Shown piece after piece: positions 1 through 7,634 of a DNA stretch of 64,000 nt. Under the pieces are notes generated by a model. It was not told the DNA's origin. It saw only the letters and a list, made by a program, of their open reading frames with translations, and ran no database searches. How positions within the stretch are numbered: the stretch's first letter is position 1; each line of letters begins with the position of its first letter. The DNA is from Ideonella sp. Lineage in GTDB: Bacteria; Pseudomonadota; Gammaproteobacteria; Burkholderiales; Burkholderiaceae_C. The stretch spans positions 434,001-498,000 of the forward strand of contig NZ_JADJDO010000001.1 in the NCBI RefSeq assembly GCF_016702655.1, written 5' to 3'. Both the position numbers and the translations under genes were made by a program.

Positions 1-241
1 CGAGGAACGCCTGCGCGCCGCTGAGCAGCTCGCCGTCGTGATTGCGCACGTGAAAGCGCGCCAGCAGTTGCTCGCGCGTGCTGCCCGGCGGTAGCGGCGC
101 CGCAGCGTCGCTGACATCGGCAAAGCACAGCGGCGTCGTCGATTCGAGCTTGCGGTAGACGCCGATCTCGCGCCGGCACAACGGGCACGCGCCGTCATAC
201 AGCACAGTCAGCGGCGGCGTTTCGTCGACGAGTTCACTCAC
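1..241 (-). CDS. DCC-family thiol-disulfide oxidoreductase-like protein (DUF393), 3' part cut by window edge
   Basis: The visible N-terminal part contains YDGACPLCRREIGVYRKL about 14 residues in. This is the D-G-x-C-x-x-C signature of the DCC (DUF393/YuxK) family, thioredoxin-like proteins of unknown substrate. The start is a GTG at 241 that overlaps the TGA of the upstream photolyase gene by four bases, so translation is probably coupled. It is the last visible gene of a tightly overlapping cluster with two photolyases and DUF2256. DCC proteins are often found near photolyases, which supports a light or oxidative stress setting, but the reaction is unknown. The C-terminus lies outside the window. 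Confidence 0.85.
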   Translation of the reverse strand, partial: MSELVDETPPLTVLYDGACPLCRREIGVYRKLESTTPLCFADVSDAAAPLPPGSTREQLLARFHVRNHDGELLSGAQAFL

Positions 242-1449
242 AGCGCGGGCACCTCGTTGACGGCCAGCAGGTCTGCGGCGGAGTGGAGGCCACGCGAGGC
301 GCGGGCCCACCATTGCGAGAAGGAATCGCAAGGCCGATCGACCGCCGGAAACAGGGTCGGCGCGGCCTCGCACTCGGACCAGCGGGCCAGCCAGGGCGCC
401 AGATGCGGTTCGCCGATGCTGCGCACGCTGCGTGCGCCCTTCAGGGCGGCGCCGATCGCGACGGCGTCGCCGTGCCAGCGCCGCTGCGCAAGCTCGGCCA
501 TGCGGCGGCCGACGAAGCGCCAGCGCCGATCGCTCCACGGCCATGTGCGGTGAAAGTCGGCCACGACGATGCCGATGACCACCGTGTCGGACGGCAAGGT
601 CGCCGGCAGTTCGCCCAGGCTCCACGGGTGCACCAGCCACACGTGGCGGCCCGCCGCGGCAGCGGCGTCGGGCGCCGTGAGGCCGAGGTCCTCTGGCGGT
701 TCGGTTCCGAGGCGCGGCTCGATCAGCGACGCGGGCGCGAGTCTCGGAACGGTTTCGACCCGCGAGCGTGGTGCCGGGACGCGTGCGAGGCGATCCAGTT
801 CGTCGTAGGACGTGTCGACCACGCTGCCTGCACTGTGCCACGACGCGGGAGCGTAGCGCGCCAAGTTGTCGGCATTGAAGAAGTAGGGCTTACGGCTGCC
901 GGTGCCGGCGACCCATTGCCAGCTCAGGTGGTTGCTGGCGATGTCGCCGTCGAGCAGATGGCCGTACAGCCAGTCGGCGCCGCAGCGCCAATGCACCTTG
1001 CGCACGTGCACGACGTAGCTGGCCAGCCACATGCGCGCGTGGTTGTGCAGCGTGCCGGTGGCGTACAGCGCGCGCACCGCCTCGTCGACCACCGGCACCC
1101 CGGTGCAAGCCTGGCGGATGTCGGTCGGCAACTCGCGGGCGTAGGCATCGTCGGGCAGTGGGCCTTCGTGCAGCGAACTCAGGATGGCTTCGCCGCGGTG
1201 CTGCCAGACATGGCGGAAATAGGCGCGCCATCCGAGTTCGAAGACAAACTTGTGCTGCATGTCGAGCGCATGGCGCGCGGCCACGCCACCCAGCACGTCG
1301 ACGAGTGTCACGAAGCCGTGCGTGATGTACGGCGAAAGGCCGCTCACGGCGCCGTCGAGCGAGTTGCGCGTGCGGGCGTAGGCAGCCGGCCGCACGGCGG
1401 CGATGCGGGCGCGCGCCGCAGCGAGCGTGGGTTCGAAGGTCTCAGGCAT
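238..1449 (-). CDS. cryptochrome/photolyase FAD-binding domain protein
   Basis: About 403 residues. Residues ~20-215 are the helical FAD-binding domain of the cryptochrome/photolyase superfamily, seen in GLSPYITHGF, TGVPVVDEAVRALY, TLHNHARMWLASYV and NHLSWQWVAGTGSRKPY. The usual N-terminal antenna Rossmann domain is absent. A C-terminal extension of about 170 residues (VWLVHPWSL..., VVIGIVVADF..., RRWRFVGRRMAEL) has an alternating strand/helix look like that missing domain. The start is taken at ATG 1449, which gives an 8-base overlap with the upstream photolyase stop; a longer frame reaching 1500 has no better support. Probably light-dependent DNA repair or a photoreceptor; the substrate cannot be told from sequence. 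Confidence 0.85.
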   Translation of the reverse strand: MPETFEPTLAAARARIAAVRPAAYARTRNSLDGAVSGLSPYITHGFVTLVDVLGGVAARHALDMQHKFVFELGWRAYFRHVWQHRGEAILSSLHEGPLPDDAYARELPTDIRQACTGVPVVDEAVRALYATGTLHNHARMWLASYVVHVRKVHWRCGADWLYGHLLDGDIASNHLSWQWVAGTGSRKPYFFNADNLARYAPASWHSAGSVVDTSYDELDRLARVPAPRSRVETVPRLAPASLIEPRLGTEPPEDLGLTAPDAAAAAGRHVWLVHPWSLGELPATLPSDTVVIGIVVADFHRTWPWSDRRWRFVGRRMAELAQRRWHGDAVAIGAALKGARSVRSIGEPHLAPWLARWSECEAAPTLFPAVDRPCDSFSQWWARASRGLHSAADLLAVNEVPAL

Positions 1450-2995
1450 GCCGGACCCCGATCGCGCCGCGGCGGATCGCCGCCACGCGCTCGATGACAC
1501 CTTGCTTTTGCGTGTCGGTCAGGCGCGCCAGGTTCCTCACTTGCAGCGCCATACGCGGGTTCTTTGCCAGCTGCGCCTCGTGGCGCATCAGGAAGTCCCA
1601 GTACAGGGTGGTGAACGGGCACGCGCGCTCGCCGCTGCTCTGCGCGGGGTCGTAGCGGCAGCCCTTGCAGTGCGGGCTCATGCGCTGGATGTACTTGCCG
1701 GTGGCGATGTAGGGCTTGCTGCCCATCACGCCGCGGTCGGCGTACTGGCTCATGCCCAGGGTGTTGGGCAGTTCGACCCACTCCACGGCATCGACATAGA
1801 CCGCCAGGTACCAGGCGTGCACCTGCCTGGGCTGCACACCAAGCATCAGCGCGTAGAGCCCGATGACCATCAGACGCTGGATGTGGTTGGCGTAGCCGTG
1901 CGTGAGCGTCTGTTCGAGAGCGTCGCGCAGGCAGGCCATGTCGGTGTCGCCGGTCCAGAACCACGCGGGCAGGTCCTCTCGGGCATCGAGCGCGTTGCGT
2001 TGCGCGTAGTCCGGCATCTGCGTCCAGTAGATGCCGCGCACGTACTCGCGCCAGCCCAGGATCTGGCGAATGAAACCTTCGACGCTGGCCAGCGGCGCAT
2101 CCCCGTCGCGGTACGCGCTTTCGGCCGCGGCCACGACTTCGCGCGGGTTCAGCAGCTTCAGGTTGAGCGCGGCCGACAGGTGTGCGTGGTACAGCCACGG
2201 GTCTGCGGGCCACATCGCGTCCTGGTAGCGGCCGAACAGCGGCAGTCGGTCCCGGATGAATGCGCGCAGCGACTGCAGAGCCTGCGCGCGCGTGACGGGC
2301 CAGGCAAAACTATCCAGCCGGCCGGGGTGCGCAGCGAAGCAGGATTCGACGAGCGCGATAACCTCGCACGTGACGGCATCGGGTTCGAAGGTGCTGCGCG
2401 CAGGCACTGGGCCCGGGCCGGCCGCGCCGAATGCGCCGCGGTTCTCGGCATCGAAGTTCCACTGGCCGCCGACGGGATCGCGCTCCTGCATCAGCACGCC
2501 GTGACGCTGCCGTTGCGCGCGATAGAAGTACTCCATGCGCAGCGACTTGCGCTCCTTGGCATGCGCGGCGAACTCGCGCACGCTGCTGAAGAAGTGACGG
2601 TCCTCCCGAATGTCCAGCGGCAGGCCCTGCGCCTGGGCCACGGACTCGATCATCCGCATCACGCGCCAGTCGCCGGGCTCGGTCATGATGAGCCGGACCG
2701 GCTGCAGGCGAAGCACGTCGGCCTGCAACTGCCGGTCCAGGCTGCCGAGGTTGCCAGGCGCATCGAGCCTGCAGTAGTGAAGCGGGCGCCCCGCACCGCG
2801 CAGGGCCAGCGCGAAGTGCCGCATGGCGGCGAGGAACATCACCGTGCGCGGCTTGCTCGACCAAGCGTGGGTCGACTCTTCGGCCACCTCGGCCATCCAG
2901 ACGGCGTCGAGATCGGCGTCGAAGCCATCGAACGCAGACGCATCCAGGTCGAGCTGGTCGCCGAGGACGACGATCAGGTGTCGCAACTCAGCCAT
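1442..2995 (-). CDS. phrB: Fe-S bacterial (6-4) photolyase / cryptochrome-like protein, PhrB family
   Basis: A 517-residue protein starting MAELRHLIVVLGDQLD, the typical opening of the deoxyribodipyrimidine-photolyase-related (FeS-BCP) family. It has an N-terminal antenna domain and a C-terminal FAD domain. Cysteines in the last third (CLRD, then CKGCRYDP and ERACPFTTLYWDFL) match the four [4Fe-4S] ligands of this family. Known members repair (6-4) photoproducts with light using FAD and a lumazine antenna; riboflavin genes also occur in this window. It overlaps the DUF2256 gene upstream and the FAD-domain photolyase downstream by 8 bases each, so one operon is likely. Full length for the family. 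Confidence 0.93.
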   Translation of the reverse strand: MAELRHLIVVLGDQLDLDASAFDGFDADLDAVWMAEVAEESTHAWSSKPRTVMFLAAMRHFALALRGAGRPLHYCRLDAPGNLGSLDRQLQADVLRLQPVRLIMTEPGDWRVMRMIESVAQAQGLPLDIREDRHFFSSVREFAAHAKERKSLRMEYFYRAQRQRHGVLMQERDPVGGQWNFDAENRGAFGAAGPGPVPARSTFEPDAVTCEVIALVESCFAAHPGRLDSFAWPVTRAQALQSLRAFIRDRLPLFGRYQDAMWPADPWLYHAHLSAALNLKLLNPREVVAAAESAYRDGDAPLASVEGFIRQILGWREYVRGIYWTQMPDYAQRNALDAREDLPAWFWTGDTDMACLRDALEQTLTHGYANHIQRLMVIGLYALMLGVQPRQVHAWYLAVYVDAVEWVELPNTLGMSQYADRGVMGSKPYIATGKYIQRMSPHCKGCRYDPAQSSGERACPFTTLYWDFLMRHEAQLAKNPRMALQVRNLARLTDTQKQGVIERVAAIRRGAIGVRHA

Positions 2996-3155
2996 GCGCG
3001 GCCTTCTTGCGTCGGCAGGCTGCGGAGCAGTACCTGACGTCGGTCCAATTCTTGGCCCAGCGCCGGCGCCAACTCATGGGCAGGCCGCAGGCGGCACACG
3101 GTTTGCTCGGCAACGCGGCCTTGTTGCCCCGAAAGTCCGTGCGGAGTGGCGGCAC
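2988..3155 (-). CDS. DUF2256 small zinc-ribbon-like protein
   Basis: A 55-residue protein. The core KPCAACGLPMSWRRRWAKNW followed by YCSAACRRKK carries two C-x2-C type pairs and the conserved MxWRxxWxKxW block of DUF2256. The best start is GTG at 3155, which gives the normal family size; the frame stays open upstream without homology. Its stop overlaps the phrB start by 8 bases (ATGGCTGA). DUF2256 genes are regularly linked to photolyase-related genes. The function is unknown; metal or nucleic-acid binding is suggested only by the cysteine pattern. Confidence 0.88.
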   Translation of the reverse strand: MPPLRTDFRGNKAALPSKPCAACGLPMSWRRRWAKNWTDVRYCSAACRRKKAAHG

Positions 3156-3183
3156 GGTGAAACCTCGATCCTGGCGAGCGGCC

Positions 3184-3492
3184 TCAGGCCTTCTTCGCCC
3201 AGGCACTGCACCAGCCCGGGCCGGCCACTTGCTTGGCGCCAAACAGCGGGCAGCCGCCCGCCTTGTCGGTCGCCTTGCCCTGGAACAGTGCGCAGTTGGC
3301 GCAGTTCTGGCCGGCAGCGAACTTCGGGAACTTCTTGACGTCGACGCGCCTGGCATCGGCCACATAGCCCAGCGCAACCGCCTGGGAATCCTTTTCGTCG
3401 ACGAGGGACTGAGCCTGTGCGTGCGTGGCGAGCGCCGCGCCGGAGGCCGCCAGCGTCATCAGGAAGACACGGCGGGGAAGGGGGTGGTTCAT
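3184..3492 (-). CDS. hip: high-potential iron-sulfur protein (HiPIP)
   Basis: A 102-residue precursor. The N-terminus has a twin-arginine-type signal (PRRVFLMTLAASGAALATHA, cleaved near AQAQ), as known for HiPIPs exported folded by Tat. The mature part carries the four cluster cysteines in QNCANCALFQG, GGCPLF and PGWCSAW. It is a periplasmic one-electron carrier with a [4Fe-4S] cluster, used in photosynthetic or respiratory chains of beta- and gammaproteobacteria. The start at ATG 3492 fits the signal peptide; the frame extends further up without a signal. It sits between DUF2256 and the flavoprotein, all on the minus strand, possibly co-transcribed. Confidence 0.92.
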   Translation of the reverse strand: MNHPLPRRVFLMTLAASGAALATHAQAQSLVDEKDSQAVALGYVADARRVDVKKFPKFAAGQNCANCALFQGKATDKAGGCPLFGAKQVAGPGWCSAWAKKA

Positions 3493-3533
3493 GGACGCTC
3501 CTTCAAAGGGTAGTGGTATGTAAGTCAGCCCCG

Positions 3534-4643
3534 TCAAGCGACGAGGCGCGGTAGGCTGTCTTGGCAGGGGCGTGCATTGGCAAGGGCACCCGGGTCATTG
3601 AGGGCACGCAGCACCGCTCTGGAAAGCGCTTGGCCTGACAGCCAAGCCCCCTCGACGCCCGCATTGCCGAGGAAGTCTCCGCAGGCGCCCAGGCTCTGGG
3701 CAGCGTCCCACCAGCAGGCGCCGGACGGCGCGGGCGAGCGGGCCTGCTGCAGCGGCAGCGCGTAACGCCAGCGATGCACCGAGCAGTGCTGCCACTCGAT
3801 GGCGCGGCCCAGCCAGTCGGCCATTGCGGCCTGCATTTGCCGCTGCACCCAGGAAGCTGGTTGTTCGAGATGCCGCCGGCTGAATCCGGGTCGCGCATGC
3901 GCGACCCAGTGCGCCTCTCCGTTCACGCGCGTCCGGCCTGGACGCCCGTCACTGCGCATCACGCAGGCCAGAGGGCCTGTTGGCGGCCGGGCGAGGTCCC
4001 AGTCCAGAGCGGGATCCGCAGCATCGTCCGGCTCATCCGCGATGCCCATCAGGGTCCAGCACGGCTGCATCGGCACCACGGACGCGTGGCGTGCCCAGTC
4101 GGTCCGATGCGGGCCGAGCAATGGCGCAGCCTGCGCGGGCGGCAACGCCAGCAACACGGTGTCGAACTGCCCTGGGTGGCACTCGCCATCGGACTCCACC
4201 TGCCAGCCCAGCGGACCCTTGCGCAGGCGGTCGATGGCGAAAGACCACGTGGTTTGCGCGCCATCGAGCAGGAAGCGGCACAGCGCGGGCATGGCCGGCA
4301 CGGGGACGTAGAGCCGATCGCCGCACTCGAGAGGCAGGCTCCCGGCCGGCATTGTCGGCGTCCAGTCGACCAGGACGCCGCCGCGCGAGGCTTGTGCCAC
4401 GAAGGCCCGAAAGGCCGCCGAACTCGCCGAGATGCCGACCGCGCCGTGATCGATCGCTGTCGCGTGAGCCTCACCATGGCGATCGATCCATTCCAGGCGG
4501 CGGGTGGCCATGCGTCCCCCGGGCCCGCGGGACTTGTCGAAGACATGCACCGAATGCCCGGCAAGCGTCAGCGCATGCGCGCAAGAGGCCCCGGCGATGC
4601 CGGCGCCGATGACCGCAACTCGCTGGGGTTTGTCGTTTAGCAT
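3534..4643 (-). CDS. FAD-dependent amine-oxidase-like oxidoreductase (renalase-like, COG3380)
   Basis: About 369 residues. Residues ~8-30 form a Rossmann FAD-binding motif (VAVIGAGIAGASCAHAL) ending in the acidic VFDKSRGPGGRMATRR, typical of NAD(P)/FAD-dependent amine-oxidase-like proteins of the renalase group. The C-terminal GDFLGNAGVEGAWLSG matches the second FAD contact of this fold. An alternative ATG at 4673 would add ten residues; neither start has a strong ribosome-binding site. It is divergent from the MerR-type regulator at 4740 with a 66-96 base intergenic region, and leads the photolyase cluster. The substrate is unknown. Confidence 0.85.
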   Translation of the reverse strand: MLNDKPQRVAVIGAGIAGASCAHALTLAGHSVHVFDKSRGPGGRMATRRLEWIDRHGEAHATAIDHGAVGISASSAAFRAFVAQASRGGVLVDWTPTMPAGSLPLECGDRLYVPVPAMPALCRFLLDGAQTTWSFAIDRLRKGPLGWQVESDGECHPGQFDTVLLALPPAQAAPLLGPHRTDWARHASVVPMQPCWTLMGIADEPDDAADPALDWDLARPPTGPLACVMRSDGRPGRTRVNGEAHWVAHARPGFSRRHLEQPASWVQRQMQAAMADWLGRAIEWQHCSVHRWRYALPLQQARSPAPSGACWWDAAQSLGACGDFLGNAGVEGAWLSGQALSRAVLRALNDPGALANARPCQDSLPRLVA

Positions 4644-4673
4644 GACGCGGATAGTACTCACTGGATGATTCAT

Positions 4674-4739
4674 ACACAGTTCAAGTGGTCATTCATTTGT
4701 GCATAATCCAGGTCAAAATGAAGTCAACATGGATTCACG
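4674..4739. promoter_or_regulatory. divergent promoter region between photolyase cluster and MerR regulator
   Basis: A locally AT-rich spacer. On the plus strand TTCAAG (4680-4685) and CATAAT (4702-4707) are 16 bases apart and could serve the regulator. On the minus strand TTGACT (about 4727-4722) and TATGCA (4705-4700) are 16 bases apart and could serve the flavoprotein/photolyase side. The two -10 boxes overlap. GGATGATTCATACACA and TGTGCATAATCC form an imperfect inverted repeat, a candidate operator for the MerR-type protein. Hand-read promoter calls; positions uncertain. Confidence 0.45.
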
Positions 4740-5891
4740 ATGAGAATTTCCGAGACATCGGACGCGTCAAACCACGCAGCGGCGGACCCGGCAGGCCCGG
4801 CCTTTCACCGCAGCAGTGCCGTGGCGCGCATGCTCGGCATGCCGGTCGCGACCCTACGCGTCTGGGAGCGGCGCTACGGATTGACACGGCCCGCGCTCTC
4901 GCCGAGCGGTCAGCGCCTCTATTCGGCCGACGATGTTCGGCGGCTGGCGCTCGTCAAGCAGCTCACGGACCTGGGCCACGCGATCGGGAGCCTGGCATCG
5001 CTGGACATGCCGCAGCTGCAGCGCGTGGCCTCGACCCACGCGCGGGTTCGGGCCAGCGTCGAGATCGGCGAGCGCTCGGACGCGCTCCCCTTGCCGCCCA
5101 CCCGGCCCTGGCGGCTCGCGGTGATCGGCGCGGGGCTGGGCAAGCGGCTGCAGCGCCCCGCGCTGCTGCGCCGATTGGGCCGTCCGGTCATGCTGCTGGG
5201 GCCGTTCGACGACCTTGCCCAGGCCGCCCGCGCATTGCGGCGTTCTGACCTCGATGCCTTGCTGATGCACGAACCTCAGCTGCGTGAGGATTGGTTGACT
5301 TCCGTCGAGGCTGCGGCGCCCGCCTTCGCCGCGGTGCCGAAGGCGGTGCTCTATGGCTTTGCCGCCGACGCCGCCTGCGAAGCGCTGGCCACGGCCGGGA
5401 CGGCGTTGCTGCGCGAGCCGCAGCCCGATGCGGTGGTGGCGCAGTGGCTGCGCGGCATCTTCATGGCGTCGGCAGCCCCGCAGCACGCGGCGGACTCGCT
5501 CGCGCCATCGTCCGATCCCGTGCCTGCGCGCCGCTGGGACGATGCGGCCCTGGCCGACTTCGCGGACCGCTCGTCGACGATGGCCTGCGAGTGCCCGCGC
5601 CACGTGGCCGAGCTGCTAGCCCAGTTGTCCCACTTCGAGGCCTACAGCGCCGAGTGCGAGCACCGCAGCCCGGCCGACGCCGAGCTGCACGCCTACTTGC
5701 GGCACGTCGCGGCCACCTCGCGCGAGCGGTTCGAGCGAGCACTCGAGCATGTGGCGTTGCACGAGGGCCTCCTCCTGCCTCCATCGCTGACTTCATACCG
5801 GGCCAAGAAAGGCGCAGGCTCAGCTCCGAGTGCGCAGCAGTCGAAGGGTTCGTCGGCCTCAATCGTCGCGAAGCGGCGCCGTCGTCCCTGA
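4740..5891 (+). CDS. MerR-family regulator, probable regulator of the photolyase cluster
   Basis: A 383-residue protein. Residues ~25-90 are a MerR winged helix (RSSAVARMLGMPVATLRVWE, RRYGLTRPALSPSGQRLYS). Residues ~120-240 look like a Rossmann-type domain (RLAVIGAGLGKRLQRP ... DLDALLMHEP). The last ~100 residues hold CECPRHVAELLAQLSHFEAY. LitR/CarH light regulators share the MerR plus cobalamin-binding layout and control photolyase genes. Here the cobalamin His motif (E/D-x-H-x2-G) is not visible, so the sensor is probably not B12. Divergent from the flavoprotein/photolyase genes. The ligand, if any, is unknown. Confidence 0.85.
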   Translation: MRISETSDASNHAAADPAGPAFHRSSAVARMLGMPVATLRVWERRYGLTRPALSPSGQRLYSADDVRRLALVKQLTDLGHAIGSLASLDMPQLQRVASTHARVRASVEIGERSDALPLPPTRPWRLAVIGAGLGKRLQRPALLRRLGRPVMLLGPFDDLAQAARALRRSDLDALLMHEPQLREDWLTSVEAAAPAFAAVPKAVLYGFAADAACEALATAGTALLREPQPDAVVAQWLRGIFMASAAPQHAADSLAPSSDPVPARRWDDAALADFADRSSTMACECPRHVAELLAQLSHFEAYSAECEHRSPADAELHAYLRHVAATSRERFERALEHVALHEGLLLPPSLTSYRAKKGAGSAPSAQQSKGSSASIVAKRRRRP

Positions 5892-5978
5892 TCGGCACCT
5901 CGAACACCGCACACCGTTCTGCACCGAATCGCCCTTTCAATCACCGCCCTTTGCTGGCTCACCACCTGCACCTTGCCC

Positions 5979-6584
5979 ATGCGCCCACTCCTGCTCCTTC
6001 TCGCATTCGCCGCCATGCCCATGCTCAGCCACGCCATCGAAGAGCCCGACTACGAGGTCATCAGGACGCTCGACAACGTGGAGTTGCGCCGCTATGCGCC
6101 CTACGTCGTGGCCGAGGTGGTGCTCGACGCCCCGGCCGAAGACGCAGGCAGCCAGGCGTTCCCGATCCTGGCCGGCTACATCTTCGGCAAGAACAAGGGC
6201 GAGAAGAGGTTCGCGATGACGGCACCGGTGACGCAGACGGCTGCGCCTGTGCGCATGGAGATGACGGCGCCCGTGACGCAGGCCCGCGTGGCCGGTGGGA
6301 CGCGCGTGCAGTTCGTCCTGCCCAAGGGCGTCACGCTGGAAACGGCGCCCGAGCCGATCGACCCGCGGGTGCAGTTGCGGCTGGAGCCCGCCGCGACATG
6401 GGCGGTCATCCGCTACTCGGGTTCCTGGTCTCAGTCGAACTACCTCGAGCACCTGTCCGAGCTGAAGACGACCCTCGAGGCGGCGGGCGTGGCCACGCAA
6501 GGCGAGCCGGTGCTGGCCCGCTACAACGCGCCCTTCACGCCGTGGTTCATGCGGCGCAACGAGATCTGGCTGGCCTTGCGCTGA
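5979..6584 (+). CDS. SOUL-family heme-binding protein
   Basis: A 201-residue protein with a short signal sequence (MRPLLLLLAFAAMPMLSHA) and the SOUL/HBP core. EPDYEVIRTLDNVELRRYAP opens the domain; GYIFGKNKGEKRFAMTAPV and the repeated MTAPVTQ are signature segments; the C-terminal WFMRRNEIWLALR matches the family ending. SOUL proteins bind heme or porphyrins. With the signal it is likely periplasmic. The start is placed at ATG 5979; a TTG two codons upstream is less likely. It follows the MerR regulator by 87 bases on the same strand. A photo-oxidative role next to photolyases is plausible but only inferred. Confidence 0.9.
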   Translation: MRPLLLLLAFAAMPMLSHAIEEPDYEVIRTLDNVELRRYAPYVVAEVVLDAPAEDAGSQAFPILAGYIFGKNKGEKRFAMTAPVTQTAAPVRMEMTAPVTQARVAGGTRVQFVLPKGVTLETAPEPIDPRVQLRLEPAATWAVIRYSGSWSQSNYLEHLSELKTTLEAAGVATQGEPVLARYNAPFTPWFMRRNEIWLALR

Positions 6585-6772
6585 TCGCGATGAACATCGA
6601 CCATCGGAGGGCTCGTACCGCCGCTGCGCGTCGGCGGATCGTTGCCGTTGCCCTCCACTCCGCCTGAAGGACCAGTTCCGTGCCGGGTGCTTTGTGCACC
6701 CGAGGATCTTGCAGGCAAGGCCGGCGCGCTGACGGCCGATCTGCAACTCGGGGAGCGCGGCGCCGCGTGGCG

Positions 6773-6967
6773 CGCTGTCTTGAGCCTGGGTTCCACCTGC
6801 CCTGCCGCGTTGAGCTGCACCCGTTCGCCGGACAGCGCTGGCCGGGTGATGTGGCGGCACTGCTGTTCCAGCCGCTTGCAGTCATGAGCTTGGACTCGCA
6901 GCGCGGCCTGCAGGCTGGAGCCGTCGATGCCGGCATACAGGGGCTGGGTTGCCGTGGTCTCGCGAGG
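6773..6967 (-). pseudogene. fragment of an IS91-family transposase
   Basis: About 65 codons (PLYAGIDGSSLQAALRV ... CRHITRPALSGERVQLN) match the catalytic-tyrosine region of the full transposase at 10476-12101. In the intact protein the motif reads CRYITRPALSDERVQLN, so here the catalytic Tyr is replaced by His. Nothing else of the transposase is attached on this side: sequence below 6773 is unrelated. A non-functional relic. Confidence 0.85.
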
Positions 6968-6988
6968 AATCGCGCCCCCGCTCACTGG

Positions 6989-7017
6989 GGCCTACCTTCG
7001 GCTGGCTACCTCCCCCC
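6989..7017. repeat. short repeat shared with the right flank of the IS91 gene
   Basis: GCCTACCTTCGG followed by TGGCTACCTCCCC also occurs at 12154-12180, in both cases directly beside the 3' end of a dnaE tail. A degenerate version lies at 7571-7610 (CGCCTGCTTCCGGGCGCTCA, then CTTCCGGCTGTCAGCCTC). These repeats bound the duplicated block. Confidence 0.7.
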
Positions 7018-7022
7018 GCCCT

Positions 7023-7493
7023 CTACTCGTACACCACCCTCGCCACCCCCTCGCTCGCCGCCTCGCGCCAGCGCGCGAGCGCGGCGTCGCTGGGGTAGAA
7101 GCGCGCCGCATCGCCGAGGTCGAGCTCGGCGCTGGCGCGTGCGCGCTTGACGCGCAGCCGCACCGTCAGCCCTTGCGCCAGCTCGCCGTGCTCGGTGGCG
7201 AGGCTGCGCGACGGAAACTCCCTCAGCACCTCGGCCACCGGCGGCACGCTGCCGTTGACCTCGACACGCAGGTACTTGCCGAAGCGGCAGCGCGCGCCGG
7301 CCAGGTCCCACACCTGCTGCACGGTCAGGCGCAGGCCGCCGGTGAAGCGGTCGGGCTGCACCTTGCCCTGCACGATCACGAGTTCGTCGTCCTTGAGCAG
7401 GTCGCGGTGGGCCTGCATCAGCTCCTCGCTCGCCACGGCGTCGATCGCGTCGCTCTTGTCGTCGAGCTTGAAAGCCACCTGGCGGCCGCGCAC
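7023..7493 (-). pseudogene. duplicated 3' end of dnaE (DNA polymerase III alpha tail)
   Basis: About 155 codons (GRQVAFKLDDKSDAIDAVAS ... AALARWREAASEGVARVVYE, then stop) are nearly identical to the last 155 codons of the real dnaE at 12187-15690, with about one change per 15 residues. Its 5' end is fused in frame to a transposase fragment (MSPLEFMQRLA), so an open frame runs 7023-7529, but the product would lack every catalytic domain of the polymerase. It is flanked by IS91-type sequence on both sides, which suggests capture by that element. Confidence 0.9.
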
Positions 7494-7558
7494 GGCCAGC
7501 CGCTGCATGAACTCCAGCGGACTCATCACGAGGTGGGTGGTGCCGTCGCGCCAGGGCG
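7494..7558 (-). pseudogene. second IS91-family transposase fragment, fused to the dnaE tail
   Basis: The bases here match 10855-10918 of the intact transposase gene, encoding LVMSPLEFMQRLA. In the intact gene this segment lies downstream of the tyrosine motif. Here it lies on the opposite side of the dnaE tail from the tyrosine-motif fragment, so the two pieces are out of order and come from a rearrangement rather than a simple insertion. Confidence 0.8.
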
Positions 7559-7634
7559 TCTTGCCTGAGGGGCGCCTGCTTCCGGGCGCTCACTTCCGGC
7601 TGTCAGCCTCTTGCCCGCGACGCGGCCCGCCGCG

